Virus record (IMG/VR): IMGVR_UViG_3300030107_004270
Span: 67,202-105,972 of that record
DNA length: 38,771 nt
Reading direction: 5' to 3' (one strand)
Source: a virus
This document shows, one piece after another, positions 29,926 through 35,224 of this stretch. A program made the position numbers and the translations under genes. A model generated the notes under the pieces. The model was given only the letters and a program-made list of their open reading frames with translations, made no database searches and was not told the origin of the DNA. The stretch's first letter is position 1; each line of letters starts with the position of its first letter.

Positions 29926-30076
29926 AATAACTGTTGACCAATACCTAGAATTGCAAGAGTCATTTACATTTAATGATTTGCAATTTGGTTCTGTTAATTG
30001 TTATTTTAATCCAATTTATTATAACAATCCAATGTACTTTAGTCCTTTAACTTATGAGGTAATTGACAATGATTAA
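29918..30076 (+). CDS. Small Tyr/Asn-rich protein (52 aa)
   Basis: TKITVDQYLELQESFTFNDL then QFGSVNCYFNPIYYNNPMYF. A good ribosome site (GGAGGA) lies 8 bases before the ATG, inside the preceding gene. The end overlaps the next gene by eight bases. Function unknown. Confidence 0.6.
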   Translation: MTKITVDQYLELQESFTFNDLQFGSVNCYFNPIYYNNPMYFSPLTYEVIDND

Positions 30077-30284
30077 CTCTGAATGGTTAGGTATGTCCTT
30101 TTGGTTGGACGAGGAGAAAGAGTTTTGCTATTGTCCTACATTTAAGGATAATACACCAGATAAGAAGAATTGGGGATATGTTGTAGATTGGGATGATTTT
30201 GATTGTTACATTAATGAATTGTTTCACATTCATAAGAAACTCATAACTGCGGATGTAGAAAAGTATTATGGAGTAGCACAATGA
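30069..30284 (+). CDS. Aromatic-rich hypothetical protein (71 aa)
   Basis: Start at ATG 30069. INSEWLGMSFWLDEEKEFCY then WGYVVDWDDFDCYINELFHI; many Trp, Phe and Asp. Soluble by charge. ATGA overlap with the next gene. Function unknown. Confidence 0.65.
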   Translation: MINSEWLGMSFWLDEEKEFCYCPTFKDNTPDKKNWGYVVDWDDFDCYINELFHIHKKLITADVEKYYGVAQ

Positions 30285-30475
30285 ATAGACCATTAAGAAT
30301 CACAGGAGAGATAATGGATTGTCTAACATCTGACTATCCTATCTTAAAACGAGAAAATCTACTAAATGAGATTTTATGGGATTATTTTGCTCTAATTGAT
30401 GATGATAGACTATCAGAATTAGAGGACATCATTGTAAACCAAAATTGTATCATCTTTGAGGAGTTAAACCAATGA
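30281..30475 (+). CDS. Acidic helical protein (64 aa)
   Basis: NRPLRITGEIMDCLTSDYPI then LNEILWDYFALIDDDRLSEL. ATGA overlaps at both ends. Function unknown. Confidence 0.65.
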   Translation: MNRPLRITGEIMDCLTSDYPILKRENLLNEILWDYFALIDDDRLSELEDIIVNQNCIIFEELNQ

Positions 30476-30723
30476 ATGATTATCCTACAAGACAAGAAGC
30501 AGAAAAGGAATGGGGTATGCCTTATGGGGTACTTGAACAGTTAGAGTATATGGTATCACGCATAGAGAATGAGTTACCAGAAGAAGAGAAAAAAGAATGG
30601 ATATTAAATCCACATGATAAGGATTGGGATTGGTTGGTGTCTTATGTTGATGAACTTCGTGCTAATACTGGTGTAAACTGTGATGATTATTCGTTCACTT
30701 GGTATCCTAGCAGTTCGTCATAG
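30472..30723 (+). CDS. Acidic hypothetical protein, last of the cluster (83 aa)
   Basis: NDYPTRQEAEKEWGMPYGVL then EEKKEWILNPHDKDWDWLVS. Trp-rich, acidic. Its last 12 codons already contain two TTCGT motifs of the adjacent repeat field. It ends the ATGA-coupled chain. Function unknown. Confidence 0.65.
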   Translation: MNDYPTRQEAEKEWGMPYGVLEQLEYMVSRIENELPEEEKKEWILNPHDKDWDWLVSYVDELRANTGVNCDDYSFTWYPSSSS

Positions 30724-30820
30724 ACTTATAACCAATAAGACGTTCATAAGAAAAAAGATGTTCGTCTTCATTGGTAACTCATGGTAGTATTCGTCCTTAG
30801 TTGCTTCGTACATTCGTGAC

Positions 30821-30980
30821 TGTTGATAAACCTGTGGAAAACTCGTGTTTCTGTGGAAAACTCTGTGTTTTTATGTATATTCGTGCTTAATTCGTCTTTA
30901 AAATGGTCAAATAAATAGGAGTTCGTTTTCTACAAGGATGTGGAAAACCTTCGTCTTTATGTGTAAAAACATGTGGAAAT
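30821..30980 (-). other. DnaA-box cluster, candidate replication origin
   Basis: Read on the minus strand, TTTTCCACA occurs at 30833-30841, 30852-30860 and 30939-30947, with one-mismatch forms at 30960-30968 and 30972-30980. A TTATCAACA form lies at 30821-30829. TTTTCCACA is the DnaA-box consensus reported for cyanobacteria. All boxes face the same way, around an AT-rich stretch at 30861-30920 that could melt. Origin function is inferred. Confidence 0.5.
30910..30917 (+). promoter_or_regulatory. Late-promoter-like box (AATAAATA) within the origin-like block
   Basis: AATAAATA followed by GGAG but by no good ORF. It may prime transcription through the block, as T4 origins use transcripts, or be chance. 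Confidence 0.35.
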
Positions 30981-31082
30981 GTTCGTCCGTGTCGTGGTCT
31001 TGCCCTGCGTTCTACCATAAGACCGCAAAAAAGTCAAGGAGGTTCGTTGTAAATCTTCAAAATGTCTTCGTCCTCACACAAC

Positions 31083-31111
31083 TTGTCACACGGGACACTT
31101 CGTGGTATAAT
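31083..31111 (+). promoter_or_regulatory. Sigma70 promoter (TTGTCA-17-TATAAT)
   Basis: TTGTCA at 31083-31088 and TATAAT at 31106-31111 with an exact 17-base spacer. A transcript would begin near 31118, which makes the ATG at 31146 the natural start of the next gene. Confidence 0.7.
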
Positions 31112-31145
31112 AGAGTATAAGAACACAAAGAAACTCTATGGTCTT

Positions 31146-31322
31146 ATGCCATTTACCAAGAAATTCCCCAATGCGGGAGAGACAGTCCACATAAGAGTGC
31201 CAAAATGTTACAAAGATTCTATAATAGATCTTTGTATAGCATTAGACAGCAAATTTCAACAAGATGTAACAAAGGGTAACACTACCATACGCAAAATTAT
31301 ACAGAACTCCCTTTCACATTAA
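31146..31322 (+). CDS. Small basic protein (58 aa)
   Basis: An upstream in-frame ATG at 31062 is rejected because the strong promoter at 31083-31111 lies between. PFTKKFPNAGETVHIRVPKC then YKDSIIDLCIALDSKFQQDV. The beta strand followed by two helices (VHIRVPKCYKDSIIDLCIAL) is compatible with a ribbon-helix-helix DNA-binding protein, so it could act on the adjacent repeats. Weak assignment. Confidence 0.6.
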   Translation: MPFTKKFPNAGETVHIRVPKCYKDSIIDLCIALDSKFQQDVTKGNTTIRKIIQNSLSH

Positions 31323-31423
31323 CATAAAATCCTCATAGTCTGGGAGATTGTCACAATTCTTATGATAATTTTTGTTACAGTCGCAATTCTTAATATTTCA
31401 ATGTGTTACTAAAAATAATTCAT

Positions 31424-31468
31424 GGCAGGGTCGGTGTCGAATATTTGATCTAGCAGATACATCCCTGC
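31424..31468 (+). ncRNA. Structured element copy A (candidate leader RNA)
   Basis: 45 bases aligning without gaps to 31995-32039 at 32 of 45 positions. Hairpin 1 is GGCA/TGTC with loop GGGTCGG; hairpin 2 is GCAG/CTGC with loop ATACATCC. Loop GGGT could kiss ATCC. An alternative fold pairs GCAGGG (31425-31430) with CCCTGC (31463-31468). It lies about 140 bases before the wHTH-like gene. Confidence 0.4.
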
Positions 31469-31540
31469 TCCCTTCCTCTTTAATTACTCTTATTCTAGTC
31501 CCTAACAAGCATAAATCTACCGACCTTGTGCCACTTTATT

Positions 31541-31550
31541 AACTGGCACA
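31541..31550 (+). repeat. AACTGGCACA motif, copy c
   Basis: With upstream TGTGCCA (31527-31533) it forms a hairpin. It stands 60 bases before the 88-aa gene and next to the inverted repeat at 31552. Confidence 0.55.
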
Positions 31551-31551
31551 T

Positions 31552-31571
31552 TAAGTGGTTTACAAGTCGAT
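31552..31571 (+). repeat. Inverted repeat, left copy (20 bases)
   Basis: TAAGTGGTTTACAAGTCGAT; its reverse complement recurs at 32075-32094 with 19 of 20 matches. The two copies bracket the 88-aa gene, the 28-T run and structured element B. Confidence 0.7.
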
Positions 31572-31610
31572 TAATATCGCTTATTGTGTGTTCAGTTACA
31601 TCAATCAATT

Positions 31611-31877
31611 ATGAACGTCACTCAAAAGCAATGCCTAAGAACACTTAGAAAGCATCCTAACGGTTTAGGAGTCTCTACACTTGCTAAGAAAGCAAACCTA
31701 GTAAAATCTGAGGATGATAATACATCATTCATTAAAGATCAGTTAATGCCATTAGAAAGGTCAGGTAGACTGACTAGAACAACTACTAAGCAAGGTAGGA
31801 CTATTAAATGGTACACTACTAAGCATTTTGAGAATAATAAAAGACGTAATAGAATATTTCAATTAAATCTATTCTAA
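31611..31877 (+). CDS. Small winged-helix-like DNA-binding protein (88 aa)
   Basis: Start at ATG 31611; an upstream in-frame start has no ribosome site. Helix NVTQKQCLRTLRKHP (2-16), helix VSTLAKKANLV (22-32), helix FIKDQLMPLERSGRL (40-54), then a basic beta wing with TRTTTKQGRTIKWYTT and a basic tail. This order is that of a winged helix-turn-helix. Likely a DNA-binding regulator. Enclosed by a 20-base inverted repeat and flanked by AACTGGCACA hairpins, it may bind them (inference). Confidence 0.65.
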   Translation: MNVTQKQCLRTLRKHPNGLGVSTLAKKANLVKSEDDNTSFIKDQLMPLERSGRLTRTTTKQGRTIKWYTTKHFENNKRRNRIFQLNLF

Positions 31878-31889
31878 GATTTTATGAGG

Positions 31890-31913
31890 TGTGCCAGTTA
31901 AGAAACTGGCACA
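31890..31913 (+). terminator. Perfect 10-bp hairpin after the wHTH-like gene (motif copy d)
   Basis: TGTGCCAGTT (31890-31899) pairs perfectly with AACTGGCACA (31904-31913), four-base loop. TTGTTTTTTG follows from 31921, seven bases after the stem, so a terminator is likely, though the T-tract is slightly displaced. As a dyad it could also be a protein-binding site. Confidence 0.6.
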
Positions 31914-31963
31914 TTCTCTATTGTTTTTTGTGTTCTTATGATCTAGAATGAAGATAGAATCTA

Positions 31964-31991
31964 TTTTTTTTTTTTTTTTTTTTTTTTTTTT
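31964..31991 (+). repeat. 28-base T homopolymer
   Basis: An uninterrupted run of 28 T, far longer than any other here. It lies directly before structured element B. It may be real or an assembly/sequencing effect. Confidence 0.85.
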
Positions 31992-31994
31992 ATT

Positions 31995-32047
31995 GACAGG
32001 GTGAGTGTCGATGAATTGATCAGGCAGTTACCCTACTGCCGTTTTTT
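31995..32047 (+). ncRNA. Structured element copy B with terminator-like hairpin
   Basis: Hairpin 1 is GACA/TGTC (31995-32009), loop GGGTGAG. Hairpin 2 is GGCAGT/ACTGCC (32023-32040), loop TACCCT, followed by GTTTTTTC, which fits a rho-independent terminator. Loop GGGT can pair with ACCC of the second loop. Arm changes relative to copy A keep pairing. It may act as a leader/attenuator or a terminator for the 88-aa gene. Confidence 0.5.
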
Positions 32048-32074
32048 CTTGTTATTCTTATTATAAGCGATCAG

Positions 32075-32094
32075 ATCCACTTGTAAACCACTTA
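32075..32094 (+). repeat. Inverted repeat, right copy (20 bases)
   Basis: ATCCACTTGTAAACCACTTA, reverse complement of 31552-31571 with one mismatch. Confidence 0.7.
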
Positions 32095-32108
32095 GTAGAC
32101 ACTTTATA

Positions 32109-32118
32109 AACTGGCACA
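32109..32118 (+). repeat. AACTGGCACA motif, copy e
   Basis: Preceded by ACTTTATA as in copy c (ACTTTATT). It lies 60 bases before the ATG at 32178, the same distance as copy c from the wHTH-like gene. Confidence 0.55.
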
Positions 32119-32177
32119 CTCTATATGGAATAGGCATAAAAAATAGATTACAATTAGATTAATCGAACATTAATCAC

Positions 32178-32825
32178 ATGCCTACTCTAACAATCGCTAA
32201 GAATGACTATAAGGTCACTAAAGGCAATATTCACAACATCTATAAGCAAGCGACAGTAGATGAAATAAATGCTGGTTTAGTATGGTATAAGTTAGCAAAA
32301 GATTTTACCATGCTATTAGAATCTACATTAGATTTTGAAATATCTTATAAAAAGATAGCAGGAGTAGTAGCAGCATTATCAGTTCAGAATCAATGGAATA
32401 CTAATAAAAAGGATGCTTTAAATGTTTGTATGGCATATTTTGAAAATAATAACCTAGATGATGTATTAGTTTCAACTTATCCTATATGTAAAGATAAAGC
32501 AATTAAAATCTTACAGAGTGATGGCAGTAACGATTCTATAGAGACTATTTTAGGCGTTAATGCTAGGAAGACAAAAAACTTTTATTGGAATATTATAGGC
32601 GATGATAGAGCGATTACAGTAGATGGTCACGCCTTTAATATTGCATCTAATAGAGTATCATCTTTAAAGGAAGTACCTCCGATAAGTAAAAAGAATTATA
32701 AGATCTTACAGACTGAATATAAATTAGCAACATCATTTATTAATAAAAAGTATAACTTATCTTTAAAAGTTTCAGATGTTCAGGCAATAACTTGGGTAAC
32801 ATATAAGAGAATAAATGACAAATAG
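32178..32825 (+). CDS. HhH-glycosylase-like conserved phage protein (215 aa)
   Basis: Helical protein with ISYKKIAGVVAALSVQNQWN at about 55-74, then KKDALNVCMAYFENN and a C-terminal core NARKTKNFYWNIIGDDRAIT (128-147) followed by VDGHAFNIAS (148-157). The order 'K-x-x-N-F-x-x-x-I-x-GD-x-x-x-T-V-D-x-H-A' resembles the helix-hairpin-helix and following Asp region of HhH-GPD DNA glycosylases and of a phage family of unknown role. D149 would be the candidate catalytic Asp. Likely DNA binding; enzyme activity is unproven. Separate transcription unit bordered by repeats. Confidence 0.7.
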   Translation: MPTLTIAKNDYKVTKGNIHNIYKQATVDEINAGLVWYKLAKDFTMLLESTLDFEISYKKIAGVVAALSVQNQWNTNKKDALNVCMAYFENNNLDDVLVSTYPICKDKAIKILQSDGSNDSIETILGVNARKTKNFYWNIIGDDRAITVDGHAFNIASNRVSSLKEVPPISKKNYKILQTEYKLATSFINKKYNLSLKVSDVQAITWVTYKRINDK

Positions 32826-32834
32826 TGATACAAC

Positions 32835-33393
32835 TTCGTACCTATCGTTGTTAGATAGTACCCCTATCTAACTTCGTTATCTATTAATTAACCTTACAAT
32901 CCTTCGTTATTATGTACACTAACTATTCACGATTAACCTCTAATACCTTATGTAAGGGTAAGAATTGCGATGATATGTATAAAGAATTGCTGATATATTA
33001 TGAGACTAATGATAACTTAAGCGATGATATTATCGACCTTAAGTATAAGATACTAAAGAATATTGCATGTACTAAATGTTATTAACTTCGTAGTATTCGT
33101 GCATTAAATGTTACCTACCTCGCTTCGTGTAGGCACTTCGTTATTACTTAGTGACCTTATGTTCGTTTATTATTTGTTATTTTATAATTTAATATTTGTA
33201 AAATGTTAATTAAATTAGTGTTAATTAGTGAGACTCACTCGTCTAAAAGTGAGAAATTAACCCCTATATTTCAGTATAGCAAATATATCTGACTCGTCAA
33301 GTAAAGTTCGTTATCGCAGTCATACCAATGGATTTGGGTTGTAATATTTATATATAGTGCCTCGCTATTTAACATTTAGTGATTTGACTTCGT
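32835..33393 (+). repeat. TTCGT motif field 2
   Basis: TTCGT starts at 32835, 32873, 32903, 33087, 33096, 33124, 33137, 33162, 33307 and 33389. All are on the plus strand and all lie outside the 57-aa gene at 32912-33085. Five extend to TTCGTTAT. A TTATCAACA DnaA-like box follows at 33393-33401. Confidence 0.7.
32912..33085 (+). CDS. Small Cys/Tyr-containing protein (57 aa)
   Basis: YTNYSRLTSNTLCKGKNCDD then MYKELLIYYETNDNLSDDII and KYKILKNIACTKCY. Cys at 14, 19, 53 and 56 (C..4..C and CTKC) could bind zinc. It is not coupled to neighbours and has no clear ribosome site, but amino-acid use is orderly and it is free of the surrounding TTCGT motif. Moderately supported. Confidence 0.5.
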   Translation: MYTNYSRLTSNTLCKGKNCDDMYKELLIYYETNDNLSDDIIDLKYKILKNIACTKCY

Positions 33394-33705
33394 TATCAAC
33401 AATCGAGAAGTCAGTCAGGGACAGTGTTTTGGGCGTTTTTTGTTTATACCGTTGCCGCCCTTGCGTTTTAAAAAAACGAAAGTCCCTAACCTACAACGAA
33501 CCCAGAAAGCGAGAGTGATAAAAAATTCGGAAAAAAAAATTTTACCCCAAATACCCCAGGCATAAGACCCCAGTGAAAATTCGGAATTTCATACATACTC
33601 TGTATGGGTTTATCGGAAGCCTTATAGAAAATTTTAAAGGGATAAAAACCGCCCCTCTAAGAATCGTAGGAAATATATAATGTGACGGGTTATAATAAAG
33701 AAGTT
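33086..33705 (+). other. 620-base gene-free stretch
   Basis: No credible ORF on either strand. It holds part of TTCGT field 2, a GACTTC/GAAGTC hairpin near 33385-33413, the three-stem element at 33417-33487, three ACCCCA repeats (33544, 33553, 33567), two AAAATTCGG copies and a TATAAT at 33691-33696 before the 49-aa gene. Confidence 0.6.
33417..33487 (+). ncRNA. Possible three-way-junction RNA
   Basis: An outer stem AGGGAC (33417-33422)/GTCCCT (33482-33487) encloses a GGGCG (33431-33435)/CGCCC (33456-33460) hairpin and a CGTTTT/AAAACG hairpin near 33463-33478. Nested complementarity in a gene-free stretch suggests a folded RNA. Not conserved-tested. Confidence 0.35.
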
Positions 33706-33855
33706 ATGAGATTAGAACTTGACGAATACGAAAAGGATACTCTGATGGAGACTATTCAGTACAGAATGGATGAAGATACTCACCTCCTTGTTAATGCATC
33801 CTTAAAGTCAGACCTTAAAGATTTACTAGACAGATTTGAAGAAGAAGACTACTGA
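33706..33855 (+). CDS. Small acidic protein (49 aa)
   Basis: RLELDEYEKDTLMETIQYRM then DEDTHLLVNASLKSDLKDLL and an acidic end. Helical. The L-D-E-Y-E-K-D-T-L opening again resembles the set in the small-gene cluster. A TATAAT box at 33691 lies 10 bases before the ATG. Function unknown. Confidence 0.6.
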   Translation: MRLELDEYEKDTLMETIQYRMDEDTHLLVNASLKSDLKDLLDRFEEEDY

Positions 33856-33901
33856 GAACGGGTAAGAACCGTAGTGTACAGTCGATCTAAATAGAGGACC
33901 G

Positions 33902-33930
33902 TTGCAATTATTGACTTGTAGTGGTATAAT
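33902..33930 (+). promoter_or_regulatory. Sigma70-like promoter (TTGCAA-17-TATAAT)
   Basis: TTGCAA at 33902-33907, 17-base spacer, TATAAT at 33925-33930, 24 bases before the glycosyltransferase-like ATG. Same pair as at 15387. A second TATAAT lies at 33936. Confidence 0.6.
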
Positions 33931-33954
33931 AAACATATAATAACATTCGAGGTT

Positions 33955-34713
33955 ATGGCTAAAGGTTTTACAGTAAAGGCAGACGTGCCTAAGAAGAAAG
34001 AATCGCAAGATACTTTTAACATTGATGAAGCCAAAGAAATGATTAAAGGTAAGACAGTGGTATTCTGTCTACCTGGTAGAGGAGTTTCTTACATCTTTTT
34101 AAAGGCATTTGTACAGTTATGTTTTGACTTGGTTCAGAACGGTGCAGCGATTCAGATATCACAAGACTATAGTAGCATGGTAAACTTTGCAAGATGCAAG
34201 TGTTTAGGTGCTAATGTTCTCAGAGGACCTAAACAGGTTCCGTGGGATGGTAAGTTGAAATATGATTATCAGTTATGGATTGATAGTGACATTGTATTTG
34301 ACACTGAGAAGTTCTACCGTCTTGTACATATGGATAAAGAGATTGCAGCAGGTTGGTATTGCACAGAGGATGGAAAGACTACTTCTATTGCACATTGGTT
34401 AGAAGAGGATGATTTCCGTCAGAATGGTGGTGTGATGAATCATGAAACCATAGAAACGATGAGCAAACGTCGCAAACCCTTCACTTGTGACTACACTGGA
34501 TTTGGTTGGTTACTTATAAAGAATGGAGTATTTGAGCATGAGGGTCTCCCTTATCCTTGGTTCGCTCCAAAGATGCAAGTCTTTGAATCTGGTGAGGTTC
34601 AAGATATGTGTGGCGAGGATGTCTCGTTCTGTCTAGACGCTATCGAAGCAGGTTTCGAGATCTGGTGTGACCCTAAGATTCGGGTAGGGCATGAGAAGAC
34701 TAGAGTTATCTAA
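33955..34713 (+). CDS. Glycosyltransferase-like (GT-A fold) protein (252 aa)
   Basis: After a Lys-rich 30-residue leader comes a Rossmann-like strand VVFCLPGRGVSYIFLKAFVQ (35-54), then DYSSMVNFARCKCLGANVLR (71-90). The WIDSDIVF strand holds a DxD motif at 110-112, the metal/nucleotide-sugar site of GT-A enzymes. GFGWLLIKNGVF (182-193) and GEDVSFCLDAIEAGF (220-234) match the acceptor-side elements, with H246 near the end. It is a common late-region neighbour of gp25 in cyanophages, to my recollection. Substrate (virion protein, DNA base or host glycan) cannot be told. Confidence 0.7.
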   Translation: MAKGFTVKADVPKKKESQDTFNIDEAKEMIKGKTVVFCLPGRGVSYIFLKAFVQLCFDLVQNGAAIQISQDYSSMVNFARCKCLGANVLRGPKQVPWDGKLKYDYQLWIDSDIVFDTEKFYRLVHMDKEIAAGWYCTEDGKTTSIAHWLEEDDFRQNGGVMNHETIETMSKRRKPFTCDYTGFGWLLIKNGVFEHEGLPYPWFAPKMQVFESGEVQDMCGEDVSFCLDAIEAGFEIWCDPKIRVGHEKTRVI

Positions 34714-34727
34714 GGTCTTATAGTAAT

Positions 34728-34775
34728 GAGGGGTCTTATGCCCCTCTAAAAAATCGGGCCGTTAAAAATACGGCC
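34728..34775 (+). terminator. Tandem hairpins after the glycosyltransferase-like gene
   Basis: GAGGGG (34728-34733)/CCCCTC (34741-34746), followed by TAAAAAAT, and GGCCGT (34757-34762)/ACGGCC (34770-34775). Neither has a T-tract on the plus strand, so they may be processing or partial termination signals. Confidence 0.4.
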
Positions 34776-34805
34776 GCTAAAGATAAAAAAACGGAGCAAA
34801 ACATT

Positions 34806-34946
34806 ATGGGTATGAGAAGTTTATCTGGAGAAGTTCAGGTAGAAGCAAAACCAAAGAAGACCTATCAGGGTCGAGGAAAGCATACTAAATATGCTGCAAC
34901 TGCCTCTAACAAGGCAAAAAAACGTTATAGAGGACAAGGGAGGTAG
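34806..34946 (+). CDS. Basic small protein (46 aa)
   Basis: MRSLSGEVQVEAKPKKTYQG then RGKHTKYAATASNKAKKRYR and ends GQGR. A very basic, Gly-rich tail of the type GRGKHTK..AT..N.AKKRYRGQGR, which I recall as a recurrent tiny cyanophage protein near gp25. Probably nucleic-acid or protein binding. ATG at 34812 is an alternative start. Confidence 0.65.
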   Translation: MGMRSLSGEVQVEAKPKKTYQGRGKHTKYAATASNKAKKRYRGQGR

Positions 34947-34948
34947 CA

Positions 34949-35104
34949 ATGGACGAACAACGTTACAACGTAGAACAGTTCTTTACACAAGGTTGGGACA
35001 TAGTTGGTGCTAATATGACTAAAGAGGAGGCCACAAAGCGTTTAGACGCTCTACAGGCAGAAGGTTTCGTTCCTTCAGACCTAAGAGTCAGGAAAGTAGT
35101 TTAA
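34949..35104 (+). CDS. Small hypothetical protein (51 aa)
   Basis: DEQRYNVEQFFTQGWDIVGA then NMTKEEATKRLDALQAEGFV and PSDLRVRKVV. It starts two bases after the previous stop behind GGGAGG. The helical T-K-E-E-A-x-x-x-L-D-x-L-x-A-E-G motif looks like a small conserved domain. It ends just before a strong terminator. Function unknown. Confidence 0.65.
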   Translation: MDEQRYNVEQFFTQGWDIVGANMTKEEATKRLDALQAEGFVPSDLRVRKVV

Positions 35105-35130
35105 ATATAGTCGTCATTACAAAATAGATA

Positions 35131-35160
35131 AGACCTTTTGCATCGCAAGGGGTCTTTTTT
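35131..35160 (+). terminator. Strong rho-independent terminator before gp25
   Basis: AGACCTTTTGC (35131-35141) pairs with GCAAGGGGTCT (35145-35155), 11 bp with two G-T, three-base loop ATC, then TTTTTT. It separates the middle genes from the baseplate genes. Confidence 0.85.
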
Positions 35161-35224
35161 ATGCCTAAAATATAAAACTTTGGAAAACGGATATACATAT
35201 AGTGTGGGTTATACCTATTTTTGA

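Larger units (their letters stand above)
30690..31103 (+). repeat. TTCGT motif field 1
   Basis: TTCGT starts at 30690, 30714, 30761, 30790, 30805, 30813, 30880, 30891, 30922, 30950, 30982, 31043, 31067 and 31099: fourteen copies in 414 bases, all on the plus strand, many extended to TTCGTC(C/T)T. No secure gene lies in 30724-31145. Confidence 0.75.

Noticed and set aside
30938-31120. 60-codon open frame in the DnaA-box/TTCGT block
   Set aside because: Its protein is a by-product of the repeated TTCGT and TGTGGAAAA motifs; no ribosome site, and it runs into a promoter.
31062-31145. Upstream extension of the 58-aa gene
   Set aside because: A TTGTCA-17-TATAAT promoter lies within it, so the transcript starts after this ATG.
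31424-31468. tRNA or glnA/downstream-peptide riboswitch
   Set aside because: No acceptor stem, TTCGA arm or CCA end, and the conserved glutamine-riboswitch core is not present.
30690-33393. CRISPR array
   Set aside because: The repeated unit is only 5-8 bases with irregular spacing and no repeat/spacer periodicity; no cas genes nearby.
33911-33930. TTGACT followed by TATAAT
   Set aside because: Only 8 bases separate them, too close for a -35/-10 pair; TTGCAA at 33902 gives the correct 17.
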